NCBI RefSeq assembly: GCF_900109945.1
Contig: NZ_FOBX01000017.1
Span: forward strand, 94,539-158,538
Source: Bradyrhizobium sp. OK095
Lineage (GTDB): Bacteria; Pseudomonadota; Alphaproteobacteria; Rhizobiales; Xanthobacteraceae
Length of the DNA: 64,000 bases
Reading direction: 5' to 3'
Position numbers and translations under genes: made by a program. Shown here piece after piece: positions 7,697 to 16,774 of this stretch (the stretch's first letter is position 1; each line of letters opens with the position of its first letter). A model generated the notes under the pieces. The model searched no databases. It was not told where the DNA came from and saw nothing but the letters and a program-made list of their open reading frames with translations.

Positions 7697-8380
7697 ATGT
7701 ACACGCCACCCTTTTTCAAGCCGGACCGCGCCGCGAGCCTGAAATTCGCCGAAGAGCGCGGCTTCGGCACCATGTGCGCCTTCGACGGCCACAAGCCGGT
7801 CGCCTCGCCGTTGCCGTTCTATTTGACCTATGCGGATGACGGCACGCCGCAGGCCGCCTTTCATGCCGCCCGTCACAATCCGCTGCTAAAGCTTGCGGAC
7901 GGGACGAGTTCCTGGCTGCTCGCGGTCAACGGCCCCGATGCCTATGTCTCGCCGGACTGGTACGTCTCGCCGGATCAGGTGCCGACCTGGCTCTACCAGT
8001 CGGTCCATCTAACCGGACCGGTGCGGTTGTTGTCGGACAGTGAGCTGGCGGTGCAAATCGATACGCTCAGCGACAAGTTCGAGAACTGGCTGCTGCCCAA
8101 GAAGCCGTGGACGTCGGCCAAGATGACGGCGGGCCGGCTCGAGGCGATGAAGAAGGCGATCGTGGGTCTGGTCATGACGGTTGAAGAGGTCGAAGGCAGC
8201 TTCAAGCTCAACCAGCACAAGTCCGACGCCGACTATGCGGCGATCGCCAATGCGCTTGGCGCACAGGCGGATCCGGCCTCGCGCACGATCGCAGGCCTGA
8301 TGCGCGAAGCGAGACCGTTGGCCTTCGCAACAGACACGGTACAAACACAGCAAGCGATTACGCCTGAAGGGGGCGTGTGA
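7697..8380 (+). CDS. FMN-binding PaiB-like protein (split-barrel flavoprotein)
   Basis: 227 residues that match the PaiB/FMN-binding 'negative transcriptional regulator' family from end to end: MYTPPFFKPDR at the start, GTMCAFDGHKPVASPLPF, then HAARHNPLLKLADGTSSWLLAVNGPDAYVSP split by the family's usual WY(V)SPDQVPTWLYQSVHLTG. The fold is a pyridoxamine-oxidase-like split barrel that binds flavin; the regulatory role named for Bacillus PaiB is not established for most members. The start has a CAGGAG ribosome site. Its TGA overlaps the argC start (TGATG), so the two genes are likely translationally coupled, which links this protein to arginine synthesis only by position. Confidence 0.88.
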   Translation: MYTPPFFKPDRAASLKFAEERGFGTMCAFDGHKPVASPLPFYLTYADDGTPQAAFHAARHNPLLKLADGTSSWLLAVNGPDAYVSPDWYVSPDQVPTWLYQSVHLTGPVRLLSDSELAVQIDTLSDKFENWLLPKKPWTSAKMTAGRLEAMKKAIVGLVMTVEEVEGSFKLNQHKSDADYAAIANALGAQADPASRTIAGLMREARPLAFATDTVQTQQAITPEGGV

Positions 8381-9429
8381 TGAGCATGAAGAAGAAGATC
8401 GGCATTCTCGGTGCGTCCGGCTACACCGGAGCCGACGCGGTGCGCCTGCTGGCGCGGCATCCGAATGCCGAGATCACGGCGCTCACCGCCAACACCCATG
8501 CGGGCAAGGCCATGAGCGAAGTGTTTCCGCATTTCTTCATGCTCGACCTGCCAAAACTCGTGGAATGGGAAAAGGTCGACTGGACCAAGCTCGACGCGGT
8601 GCTCTGCGGGCTGCCGCACGGCACCACGCAGGAGATCATCGCGGCCGTGCTCAAGGCCAATCCCAAGATCAAGATCCTCGACATGTCCGCGGATTTCCGG
8701 CTGCGCAACAAGGACACCTATGCGCAGTGGTACGGCCATGAGCATCGCGCGCTCGAACTGCAAGGCGAGGCTGTCTATGGGTTGACCGAATTCTACCGGG
8801 AGAAGATCACGTCCGCCCGGCTGGTCGCCTGTCCCGGCTGCTATCCGACGGCGGTGTTGCTGGCGCTGGTTCCGCTGGCGAAGGCCAGGCTGATCGACGT
8901 TGACGACATCATCATCGACGCGAAATCAGGCCTCACCGGCGCCGGCCGCGGGCTGAAGCAGAGTACGCTGTTCAGCGAAGCGGGCGAGGGGCTGTCGCCT
9001 TATTCGGTCGGCACTCACCGGCACGCGCCCGAAATCGAGCAGGAAATCAGCCTCGCGGCGGGCTCAGCGGTGACGGTGAATTTCACGCCGCATCTGATTC
9101 CGATGGCGCGGGGCGAATTCTGCACCTCCTACGTCAAGCTCAACGGTGCAACGCCCGACGATCTGCGGGCGGCGCTGCAGAAAGCGTACGCCAACGAGCC
9201 GTTCGTGCATGTCGCCAAAAAGGGCGTGCTGCCGCAGACGCAGAACGTACGCGGCTCCAACTACGTTCAGATCGGCGTCGTTGCCGACCGCATCAAGGAT
9301 CGGGCGATCGTGCTTTCGACGCTCGACAATCTGGTGAAGGGCTCGGCCGGTCAGGCGATTCAGAACATGAACCTGATGTTCGGATTTCCTGAAACCGCGG
9401 GGCTGGAGCAGATCGCGCTGTTTCCGTAA
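8380..9429 (+). CDS. argC: N-acetyl-gamma-glutamyl-phosphate reductase, type 1
   Basis: 349 residues. It reduces N-acetyl-glutamyl-5-phosphate to the semialdehyde with NADPH in arginine synthesis. Seen: Rossmann motif GILGASGYTGADAVRLLARH near the N-terminus, the GLPHGTTQ segment, the catalytic Cys in VACPGCYPTAVLLAL, the GLTGAGRG loop and a conserved His region (GTHRHAPEIEQE). The ATG at 8380 overlaps the stop of the preceding gene; a GTG at 8377 and an ATG at 8386 are alternatives. A second, divergent argC follows 46 bases downstream. Confidence 0.93.
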   Translation: MSMKKKIGILGASGYTGADAVRLLARHPNAEITALTANTHAGKAMSEVFPHFFMLDLPKLVEWEKVDWTKLDAVLCGLPHGTTQEIIAAVLKANPKIKILDMSADFRLRNKDTYAQWYGHEHRALELQGEAVYGLTEFYREKITSARLVACPGCYPTAVLLALVPLAKARLIDVDDIIIDAKSGLTGAGRGLKQSTLFSEAGEGLSPYSVGTHRHAPEIEQEISLAAGSAVTVNFTPHLIPMARGEFCTSYVKLNGATPDDLRAALQKAYANEPFVHVAKKGVLPQTQNVRGSNYVQIGVVADRIKDRAIVLSTLDNLVKGSAGQAIQNMNLMFGFPETAGLEQIALFP

Positions 9430-9475
9430 GGCGAGGTGCCGGCGGTGACACCAACAAGCTCGAAAGGAGCGTGCC

Positions 9476-10465
9476 ATGAGTCTTTCTGAAACCAGTCTCG
9501 TCGACACCAAACAGGCCCCGACCACTGGCGCAATGAAGAAGCCCGCCACCGTGTTCGTCGACGGCGGCTCGGGCACGACCGGGCTCGGCATCAACGAGCG
9601 GCTCAAGCTCCAGAGCGACGTCGTGGTGAAGACGCTTCCCGACGACAAGCGCAAGGACCCCGCTGCCAAGAAGGCGCTGATGGAGGAGGTCGATCTCGTC
9701 ATCCTCTGCCTGCCTGACGATGCCGCGAAGGAAACCGTCGCGCTGGTCGACAGCATGGGCGCTTCGGGGCCGAAGGTGCTGGACGCCTCCACCGCCTACC
9801 GGGTCGCGCCGGATTGGGCCTATGGCTTTGCCGAGCTGACGCCGGACCAGGCCGGCAAGATCAAGGCCGCGAAGAAGGTCTCCAATCCCGGCTGCTATCC
9901 GACCGGCGCGATCGCGCTGCTGCGGCCGATCGTCGATGCCGGCCTGTTGCCGGCTGACTATCCCGTCACTGTGAACGCGGTGAGCGGCTATTCCGGGGGC
10001 GGCAAGTCGATGATCGCGAGTTTTGAAGACGGCAGCGCGCCGTCCTTCGAGCTCTACGGCCTCGGTTTCGAGCACAAGCACCTGCCGGAGATGCAGCTCT
10101 ACTCCAACCTGACGCGGCGGCCGATCTTCATCCCCTCGGTCGGCAATTACCGGCAGGGCATGCTGGTGTCGATTCCGCTCCAGCTCGACGCGCTGCCGGG
10201 CAAGCCGAGCGGTGCTGACCTGCAAGCCGCGCTAGCCAAGCGCTACGCCGGCTCGAAATACGTCTCGGTGATGCCGCTTCAGAGCGAGGGCGGCAAGCTC
10301 GAGCCGGAGGCGCTCAACGAGACCAACATGCTCGAGCTCTATGTCTTCGCCAGCGACAAATATCATCAGGCGGTGCTGGTCGCGCGGCTGGACAATCTCG
10401 GCAAGGGCGCCTCGGGTGCGGCCGTGCAGAACATGCGGCTGATGCTGGGATTGCCGGAGGAGTAG
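9476..10465 (+). CDS. argC: N-acetyl-gamma-glutamyl-phosphate reductase, type 2 (short form)
   Basis: 329 residues belonging to the shorter AGPR form ('common form 2'): ATVFVDGGSGTTGLGINERL at the nucleotide-binding turn, DLVILCLPDDAAKE, catalytic Cys in VSNPGCYPTGAIALLRP, then VNAVSGYSGGGKSMI and FEHKHLPEMQLYSNL. It should catalyse the same semialdehyde dehydrogenase step as the type 1 enzyme upstream but shares only low similarity with it. The N-terminus carries about 18 extra residues, and the internal Met at residue 20 (9533) is an alternative start; AAAGGAG precedes the chosen ATG. Two ArgC types side by side suggests redundancy or specialised use. Confidence 0.9.
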   Translation: MSLSETSLVDTKQAPTTGAMKKPATVFVDGGSGTTGLGINERLKLQSDVVVKTLPDDKRKDPAAKKALMEEVDLVILCLPDDAAKETVALVDSMGASGPKVLDASTAYRVAPDWAYGFAELTPDQAGKIKAAKKVSNPGCYPTGAIALLRPIVDAGLLPADYPVTVNAVSGYSGGGKSMIASFEDGSAPSFELYGLGFEHKHLPEMQLYSNLTRRPIFIPSVGNYRQGMLVSIPLQLDALPGKPSGADLQAALAKRYAGSKYVSVMPLQSEGGKLEPEALNETNMLELYVFASDKYHQAVLVARLDNLGKGASGAAVQNMRLMLGLPEE

Positions 10466-10495
10466 GAGGTAGCGCCTCCGGGAGCGAGTGACCGC

Positions 10496-11089
10496 ATGGA
10501 CGAGACCACTCTGCAATTCTATCGGCAGAACGCCCAGTCTTACGCGGACTGGGCGAAGGCGCCATCGACGCGGCTGCGGGGTTTTCTCGCCCTGCTGTCA
10601 CCAGGCGGCGCGATCCTCGAGCTCGGCTGCGGTGCCGGCAATCATTCGGCGGTGATGCTGGCCGAAGGTTTTTCGGTGCGCGCGACCGATGGCTCGCCGG
10701 AGATGGCGGAGATCGCGTCACGACGGCTCGGTCATCCCGTCGAGGCGATGCGGTTCGATCAACTGGACGCGGAAGAGGCCTATGACGGCGTCTGGGCGAG
10801 TGCCTGTCTGCTGCACGTGCCGCGAGACGAACTCGCCGGCATCCTCGGAAGGATTCATCGCGCGCTCAAACCGTCAGGCGTGTTTTACGCCAGCTACAAG
10901 ATGGGCGAGGACGATGGGCGCGACAGCCTCGGACGGTACTACAGCTACGTATCGCCCGAGTGGCTTGAGGCGACCTACGCCAGCGCGGGGCCGTGGCTCA
11001 CGCTGACGTCGGAGACCTCTGTGATCCAGAGTTTTGATCAGACACCAGCCAACATGCTGAATCTCGTCGTTCGCAAGGCTGGGGCCTGA
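10496..11089 (+). CDS. class I SAM-dependent methyltransferase
   Basis: 197 residues with a seven-strand Rossmann methyltransferase layout: motif I ILELGCGAGNHSAVMLAEGF (about residues 39-58) for the SAM glycine loop, the acidic residue of motif II in VRATDGSPEMAEIA, motif post-II in YDGVWASACLLHVPR, and a helix with RIHRALKPSGVFYASYKMG as motif III. The substrate is not evident; close families include tellurite-resistance-like and ubiE-like methyltransferases. It lies 30 bases after the second argC and may be co-transcribed. It is convergent with the MAPEG gene. Confidence 0.85.
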   Translation: MDETTLQFYRQNAQSYADWAKAPSTRLRGFLALLSPGGAILELGCGAGNHSAVMLAEGFSVRATDGSPEMAEIASRRLGHPVEAMRFDQLDAEEAYDGVWASACLLHVPRDELAGILGRIHRALKPSGVFYASYKMGEDDGRDSLGRYYSYVSPEWLEATYASAGPWLTLTSETSVIQSFDQTPANMLNLVVRKAGA

Positions 11090-11092
11090 TCT

Positions 11093-11491
11093 CTAGACCA
11101 CCTTGAAGATCGCCACCGCCAGCACGGCTTGCGCGATGAATCCGACGGTGAAGGCCAGCGTGCGGAACACCGGGACCCCCAGCGCATAGACGATCAGATG
11201 CGCGACGCGTGACCAGAAATAGACGGCGCAGGCGAGCACGGTCCATTTCGAGGAATAGTCGATCGCGTTCAGGATCAGCACCAGCGGCGCGAACAGCACG
11301 AGGTTCTCGACCGCATTGTCATGCGCGAACATCAGCCGGTTCGCCCATTCGGCTTGCGGCTTGTCTGCGCGTGAGGGGTTGGCCATCGCGCCACCGAGCC
11401 CGCGCACCTGGCAGCGGTTGATGGTGTAGGGAATCCAGAGGATCCCGGTCAGGATCACCGTGCACGTCAGCCAGAACAATTCACGCGTCAT
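11093..11491 (-). CDS. MAPEG family membrane protein
   Basis: 132 residues, four hydrophobic segments, with the MAPEG pattern of a polar first loop and NRLMFAHDNAVENLVLFAPLV (broken here as RLMFAHDNAVENL) in the second helix, where the ExxxN-like motif of eicosanoid/glutathione enzymes lies. Bacterial members are inner-membrane proteins of uncertain catalytic role. The ATG at 11491 is preferred over 11515 because GGAGGGGACC sits just upstream. It is convergent with the methyltransferase gene and lies downstream of phaC on the same strand, 73 bases away. Confidence 0.82.
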   Translation of the reverse strand: MTRELFWLTCTVILTGILWIPYTINRCQVRGLGGAMANPSRADKPQAEWANRLMFAHDNAVENLVLFAPLVLILNAIDYSSKWTVLACAVYFWSRVAHLIVYALGVPVFRTLAFTVGFIAQAVLAVAIFKVV

Positions 11492-11564
11492 AGTCCGGTC
11501 CCCTCCAAAATCCATCTCGTGAGCTTAGATGTCGTGAGCTTATATGAAAGCGCGCGCCATTGCG

Positions 11565-13373
11565 CTATGCACGAACCCTGACATAGCTGCCGGGCGCGTC
11601 CTCGATCGGGGGCAGGGCTTCGCTGCCGACCACGCGCGCCGGGACTTCCTCCGGATCGAGCGTGCCCAGCCATTCGCGCCAGTTCGGCCACCATGAGCCT
11701 TTGTGTTCGACCGCGCCCTTCAGCCAGTCCGCAACGGTGACGTCCTTGATGTTGTCGTTGGTCCAGTACTGGTACTTGTTCGAGGCCGGCGGATTGACGA
11801 CGCCGGCGATGTGGCCCGAGCCGGACAGCACGTATTTCACCGGCCCGCCGAAGAACTGCGAGCCGTACAGCACCGACTCGGCCGGTGCGATGTGGTCCTC
11901 GCGGGTGGCGAGGTTGTAGACGGGCACCATGACCTTGGAGAGGTCGAGCAGGGTGTTGTCGAGCACCATCGTGCCGGTCGACAGCCGGTTCTCCAGATAG
12001 CAGTTGCGCAGATAATAGGAATGGTTCGACGCGGTCATCCGCGTCGCATCCGAATTCCAGTGCAACAGGTCGAACGCGCTCGGCTGCTGGCCCTTCAGAT
12101 AATTGCTGACGACATAGGACCAGATCAGATCGTTGGAGCGCAGCATGTTGAAGGCCATCGCCATCTTGGAGCCTTCGAGCACGCCGGCCGTCTTCATGTC
12201 CTGCTCGAGCGCTGCGATCTGGTCCTCGTCGACGAACACCAGCAAATCGCCGGCATGGGTGAAGTCGACCTGCGCGGCAAAGAACGTCGCCGACGCCACC
12301 CGCTGGCGGCGCTTCTCGGCGAGCCAGGCCAGCGTGGTCGCGAGCATGGTGCCGCCGACGCAATAGCCGGCGGTGTGCACCTTCAATTCGCCGGTGGCGC
12401 GCTCGATGACGTCCATCGCCGTCAACACGCCTTCCTTCATGTAGTCTTCCCAGCTTTTGCCGCTGAGCCGCTTGTCAGGATTGACCCATGAGATCACGAA
12501 CACGGTGACGCCCTGGTCGACGCACCATTTGATGTAGGATTTCTCCGGCTTGAGATCGAGGATATAGAACTTGTTGATCCAGGGCGGGATGATCAGCAGC
12601 GGCGTGCGCAGCACGTTCTCCGTGGTCGGAGAATACTGGATCAGCTGCATCATCTCGTTCTGGTAGATCACCTTGCCCGGCGTCGTCGCCATGTTGACGC
12701 CGACGACGAGATTGTCCGGGTTGGACTGGCGGATCTTCAGCGTGCCCTTGCCGGCCGCGATGTCCTCGGCCAGCATCTTCAGGCCACGCGCGAGATTTTC
12801 GCCGTTGCTCGCGACCGTCGCACGCAGCACTTCCGGATTGGTCAGCACAAAGTTCGACGGCGAGATCGCGTTGGTGAGCTGCTGGACGTAGAACTCGGCC
12901 TTGCGGCGGGTCTGCGGATCGAGCCCTTCGGCATCGTGCACCAGCTCCTGCGCAAATTTGGTCGTGAGCAGATAGAGCTGCATCATGAAATCGAAGAACT
13001 GGTTCGACTTCCATTCCGGATCGGCAAAGCGCTTGTCGCGCGGCGAGGGCGCGATCGCAGGTGCGGCGTCCTGGCCGGCCATGCGGCGCGCCGCCGAGCC
13101 CCAGAGGTCGAGATAGTCCTTGGCGAGCTTGGTCTGGAGGTCCGATGAACGCGTTTGGTCCGACAGCCAGTATTCGGCGACCGAGGTGAAGGTCTTGACC
13201 ACTTCCGTCAGCTCGGCCGGCGGGCGGTCCTGCACCTCGCCGCTCTCGCGCGGCTTCAGATACGCGGCGAGCGCCTTGCCGCCGCTCTCCATCGCCTGCG
13301 CGACATTCATCGCGAAGGCGTTCGCATCGAACTTCGTCTCGGGTTTGGGCGTATCGGTCGTGGCGGTACTCAT
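11565..13373 (-). CDS. phaC: class I poly(3-hydroxyalkanoate) synthase
   Basis: 602 residues. It polymerises (R)-3-hydroxybutyryl-CoA into PHB on granules. The lipase-like box is GYCVGG with catalytic Cys338; the segment TPLLIIPPWINKFYILDLKPEKSYIKW (oxyanion side, quoted in part) and SWVNPDKRLSGKSWEDYM are typical, and REDHIAPAES and GSGHIAGVVNPP supply the likely catalytic Asp/His region. Length fits class I (about 590-600). The upstream region on the minus strand holds CTGC/GCAG-like words around 13441-13466 that might be PhaR sites, a guess only. Confidence 0.95.
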   Translation of the reverse strand: MSTATTDTPKPETKFDANAFAMNVAQAMESGGKALAAYLKPRESGEVQDRPPAELTEVVKTFTSVAEYWLSDQTRSSDLQTKLAKDYLDLWGSAARRMAGQDAAPAIAPSPRDKRFADPEWKSNQFFDFMMQLYLLTTKFAQELVHDAEGLDPQTRRKAEFYVQQLTNAISPSNFVLTNPEVLRATVASNGENLARGLKMLAEDIAAGKGTLKIRQSNPDNLVVGVNMATTPGKVIYQNEMMQLIQYSPTTENVLRTPLLIIPPWINKFYILDLKPEKSYIKWCVDQGVTVFVISWVNPDKRLSGKSWEDYMKEGVLTAMDVIERATGELKVHTAGYCVGGTMLATTLAWLAEKRRQRVASATFFAAQVDFTHAGDLLVFVDEDQIAALEQDMKTAGVLEGSKMAMAFNMLRSNDLIWSYVVSNYLKGQQPSAFDLLHWNSDATRMTASNHSYYLRNCYLENRLSTGTMVLDNTLLDLSKVMVPVYNLATREDHIAPAESVLYGSQFFGGPVKYVLSGSGHIAGVVNPPASNKYQYWTNDNIKDVTVADWLKGAVEHKGSWWPNWREWLGTLDPEEVPARVVGSEALPPIEDAPGSYVRVRA

Positions 13374-13625
13374 GAGCAGAACAGTAACGATTCATTCCGT
13401 ATTCGTCACCGCGAAGCTCGCATTTTTGGCGCTAAACACGCTGCAAGATGTGCTGCACTGCGACAGAGCCCTTGGTTTTGTCACAATCAGAAGGCACGTC
13501 TTGGACCAGTGGGCCTTGGAAGTATTCTCGCTCGTACCATTTGTGGGCAGCAATGGTTTGAGCTTGGGCAGGTTGTCGGGTTAGTCTCCGGCGGCTTGCT
13601 TTGGGACGAGGTGGGGATTTCCCAA

Positions 13626-13901
13626 GTGTTGGCGTTGAGGGACCTGCAAAAGTCGCTGCCGATCTGTGGCGCGTTGCTGATAGCGGCGCTTGCCTTGGGT
13701 GGCTGCTCGAGTCAGCTGGCTGACTACACGCCCACCGACGGGCAGGCCCATCCCAGGGAGCCCGGCAGCTACCTTCCGGTGCACGATCTGCCGCCCGATC
13801 GTGATCAAGCGGTCATCCCGCCGGACCAGCGCGCCAAGATCGAAGCCGAGCTTGCCGCCGCGCGCGACCGCCAGTCCGTCGCCGCCAAGGATGCGAAGTA
13901 G
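13626..13901 (+). CDS. small lipoprotein
   Basis: 91 residues starting at GTG 13626, with GAGGTGGGG about 10 bases upstream. The N-terminus has a basic patch, a hydrophobic core and the lipobox ALALGGC, so Cys27 would be lipidated. The mature part is short and polar, with QAHPREPGSYLPVHDLPPDR and an Ala/Glu-rich helix at the end. The family is seen widely in Bradyrhizobium-type genomes but has no known function. Longer in-frame starts exist but lie in phaC antisense sequence. Confidence 0.7.
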   Translation: MLALRDLQKSLPICGALLIAALALGGCSSQLADYTPTDGQAHPREPGSYLPVHDLPPDRDQAVIPPDQRAKIEAELAAARDRQSVAAKDAK

Positions 13902-14116
13902 CGCGGTGCAAGGTAATCGCTGGCGCCCCCGCCACTCCGTGCTAAAAAGACCTCAGTTCAGCCGAGAGTCAGGGCGAAGGTGTTCAGCCCTTGTCGCCGA
14001 AATTCGCTCCAAGTAATTGATTTTGAGCGATTTTTACGCAAGGGGCGGGCGCCTTTCAGACGGGCGTCGTAGCCTGTCGATTCTGTCCTGACCGGTTGCC
14101 CGGAGCCCAGAGAGCC

Positions 14117-15337
14117 ATGGACGAGTTTTACCGCATCCGCCGCCTTCCGCCTTACGTGTTCGAGCAGGTCAACCGGGCCAAGGCGGCCGCGCGGAATGCC
14201 GGGGCCGACATCATCGACCTCGGCATGGGCAATCCGGACCTGCCGGCGCCGGCCCATGTGCTGGAGAAGCTGAAGGAGACGCTGGGCAAGCCGCGCACCG
14301 ACCGCTACTCGGCCTCCCGCGGCATCCCAGGCCTGCGCCGGGCCCAGGCCGCCTATTACGAGCGCCGCTTCGGCGTGAAGCTCAACCCCGACACTCAGGT
14401 GGTGGCGACGCTCGGCTCCAAGGAGGGCTTTGCCAACGTGGCCCAGGCGATCACCGCGCCGGGTGATGTCATCCTCTGCCCGAACCCGAGCTACCCGATT
14501 CACGCCTTCGGCTTTTTGATGGCGGGCGGCGTGATCCGCTCGGTGCCCTCGGAGCCGACGCCAGAGTTCTTCGAGGCGGTGGAGCGGGCGATCGTGCACT
14601 CGATCCCGAAGCCGCTGGCGATCGTCGTCTGCTATCCCTCGAACCCGACCGCCTATGTCGCGAGCCTCGACTTCTACAAGGATCTCGTTGCGTTCGCGAA
14701 GAAGCACGAGATCCTGATCCTGTCCGATCTCGCCTATGCCGAGGTCTATTTCGACGAGAGCAACCCGCCGCCCTCGGTGCTCCAGGTGCCCGGCGCGATC
14801 GACGTCACCGTCGAGTTCACCTCGATGTCGAAGACCTATTCGATGGCTGGCTGGCGCATGGGCTTTGCCGTCGGCAATGACCGCGTCATTGCAGCGCTCG
14901 CCCGCGTCAAATCCTATCTCGACTATGGCGCCTTCACGCCGGTGCAGGTCGCCGCGACCGCCGCGCTGAACGGCCCCGACGATTGCATCAAGGAGATGCG
15001 CGACACCTACCGCAAGCGCCGCGAAGCGCTGGTGGAATCGTTCGGCCGCGCCGGCTGGGACATTCCACCGCCGGATGCCTCGATGTTCGCCTGGGCGCCG
15101 CTGCCGGAGGCCTTCCGCAGCGTCGGCAGCATGCAGTTCGCGACCCTGATGGTGGAGAAATCCGGCGTCGTGGTCTCGCCCGGCGTTGGCTTCGGCGAGC
15201 ATGGTGAAGGATATGTCCGCATCGCCATGGTGGAAAACGAGCAACGGATCAGGCAGGCCGCGCGCGGCGTGCGCCGCTTCCTTGAAAGCGGCATCGAAAC
15301 GTTGCACAACGTCGTTCCGCTCGCCAACCGGCGCTAA
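14117..15337 (+). CDS. class I/II PLP aminotransferase, AlaC / LL-DAP aminotransferase-like
   Basis: 406 residues. Fold type I aminotransferase with DLGMGNPDLPAP near the N-terminus, YSASRGIPGLRRA, CYPSNPTAYVA with the substrate-contacting Asn, SDLAYAEVYFD (Asp for the pyridine nitrogen) and the PLP lysine in TSMSKTYSMAGWRMGFAVG. Such proteins are often annotated as LL-diaminopimelate aminotransferase, but next to hom an alanine/aspartate-type aminotransferase is equally plausible. The ATG at 14117 is preferred to a start at 14096. It is 28 bases upstream of hom and probably the first gene of an operon with it. Confidence 0.88.
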   Translation: MDEFYRIRRLPPYVFEQVNRAKAAARNAGADIIDLGMGNPDLPAPAHVLEKLKETLGKPRTDRYSASRGIPGLRRAQAAYYERRFGVKLNPDTQVVATLGSKEGFANVAQAITAPGDVILCPNPSYPIHAFGFLMAGGVIRSVPSEPTPEFFEAVERAIVHSIPKPLAIVVCYPSNPTAYVASLDFYKDLVAFAKKHEILILSDLAYAEVYFDESNPPPSVLQVPGAIDVTVEFTSMSKTYSMAGWRMGFAVGNDRVIAALARVKSYLDYGAFTPVQVAATAALNGPDDCIKEMRDTYRKRREALVESFGRAGWDIPPPDASMFAWAPLPEAFRSVGSMQFATLMVEKSGVVVSPGVGFGEHGEGYVRIAMVENEQRIRQAARGVRRFLESGIETLHNVVPLANRR

Positions 15338-15365
15338 TTCTCTTCTGCAGGTTCACTAAAGCATC

Positions 15366-16682
15366 ATGGTCGCACCCCTGAAAGTGGGCATAGCGGGGCT
15401 CGGCACCGTGGGTGCCGAAGTTGTCCGTCTGATTGAAACGCAAAGCCGCGTGCTTGCCGGCCGCAGCGGCCGGGCAATTCGCGTCGTCGCCGTCACCGCG
15501 CGCTCGAAGGCCAAAAAGCGCAGCGTCGATCTGCGCGGCGTCGAATGGGTCAAGGATCCGATGGCGCTGGCCACGCATCCCGGGATCGACTGCTTCGTCG
15601 AATTGATGGGCGGCGCCGGCGATCCCGCGCTGTCGGCAGTTGAAGCCGCGCTCAACGCCGGCAAATCGGTCGTCACCGCCAATAAGGCGCTACTGGCCAA
15701 GCACGGTCTGAAGCTTGCCAGGGCCGCCGAAAAGCACGGCGGTGCGCTGAATTTCGAGGCAGCGGTCGGTGCTGCGATCCCCGTCATCAAAACGTTACGC
15801 GAGGGTCTTGCCGGAACCGGCATCAATCGCGTCTATGGCATCCTCAACGGCACCTGCAATTACATCCTGACCCGGATGGAGCAGGAGGGCCTGTCCTTCG
15901 CCGAATGCCTCAAGGATGCGCAGCGGCTCGGCTATGCCGAGGCCAACCCGTCCTTCGACGTCGATGGCCACGACACCGCGCAAAAGCTGGCCATTCTCGC
16001 CAGCCTCGCTTTCGGCACGAAAGTTGCTCAAAGCGCGGTGTATGTCGAAGGTATCTCCTCCATCGCGCCGGAAGATCTGCGCGCCGCTGACGATCTCGGT
16101 TACCGGCTCAAGCTGCTCGGCGTTGCCGTGCGCACCGCCAAGGGCATCGAGCAGCGCGTGCATCCGACCATGGTTCCAAAATCCTCCTCGATCGCGCAGG
16201 CGATGGGTGTCACCAATGCGGTCACGATCGATGGCGAGGGCATTCCGCCGATCACGCTGGTCGGCCCCGGCGCGGGCGGTGCTGCAACCGCATCCGCCGT
16301 CGTCGCCGACATCGCGGATGTTGCGCGCGGCATCCGCGCCAATCCGTTCGGCCGGCCGATCTCGCATTTGCGCGACACCAAGAAGGCGCCGATGGAGCGT
16401 CACGAGGGCGGCTACTACATCCGTCTCTTGGCGCGTGATTTCCCCGGCACTGCGGCTGCGATCGCGACCCGGCTCGCCGAGCAGAAGATTTCGATCGAGT
16501 CGATCGTGCAGCGTCATCCCAATGGCGGCGCTGCGCCGGCAGATGGCAAGGCGGTGCCCGTGCCCGTCATCCTGATCACCTATGCCACGCACGAGGACGC
16601 GGTACGCCGCGCGCTCGCCGCCGTGCAGAAGGACAAGGTGATCAGCGGACGGCCGCAGGTGATCCGGATCGAGAAGAACTGA
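15366..16682 (+). CDS. hom: homoserine dehydrogenase
   Basis: 438 residues. It converts aspartate semialdehyde to homoserine for threonine and methionine. Seen: NAD(P)-binding GIAGLGTVGAEVV at the N-terminus, the NKALLAKHG segment, GILNGTCNYILTRM, DVDGHDTAQKLAILA with catalytic Asp/Lys residues, and a C-terminal ACT domain from about residue 350 (YYIRLLARDFPGTAAAIATR) that normally gives feedback control by threonine. It probably shares a transcript with the aminotransferase upstream; glpX follows after 92 bases. Confidence 0.95.
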   Translation: MVAPLKVGIAGLGTVGAEVVRLIETQSRVLAGRSGRAIRVVAVTARSKAKKRSVDLRGVEWVKDPMALATHPGIDCFVELMGGAGDPALSAVEAALNAGKSVVTANKALLAKHGLKLARAAEKHGGALNFEAAVGAAIPVIKTLREGLAGTGINRVYGILNGTCNYILTRMEQEGLSFAECLKDAQRLGYAEANPSFDVDGHDTAQKLAILASLAFGTKVAQSAVYVEGISSIAPEDLRAADDLGYRLKLLGVAVRTAKGIEQRVHPTMVPKSSSIAQAMGVTNAVTIDGEGIPPITLVGPGAGGAATASAVVADIADVARGIRANPFGRPISHLRDTKKAPMERHEGGYYIRLLARDFPGTAAAIATRLAEQKISIESIVQRHPNGGAAPADGKAVPVPVILITYATHEDAVRRALAAVQKDKVISGRPQVIRIEKN

Positions 16683-16774
16683 GCGTGCAATGACACGGTT
16701 CGAACGAACTGTGGGTGTTACGAGTTGATGCGGGCGGAGATTTCCGTCCCAAACTGTTTCGAAGGAGTTAGCCG

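Noticed and set aside
13441..13466. PhaR operator upstream of phaC
   Set aside because: CTGC and GCAG-like words are present, but the spacing is irregular and no phaR gene is in the window; not strong enough for a feature.
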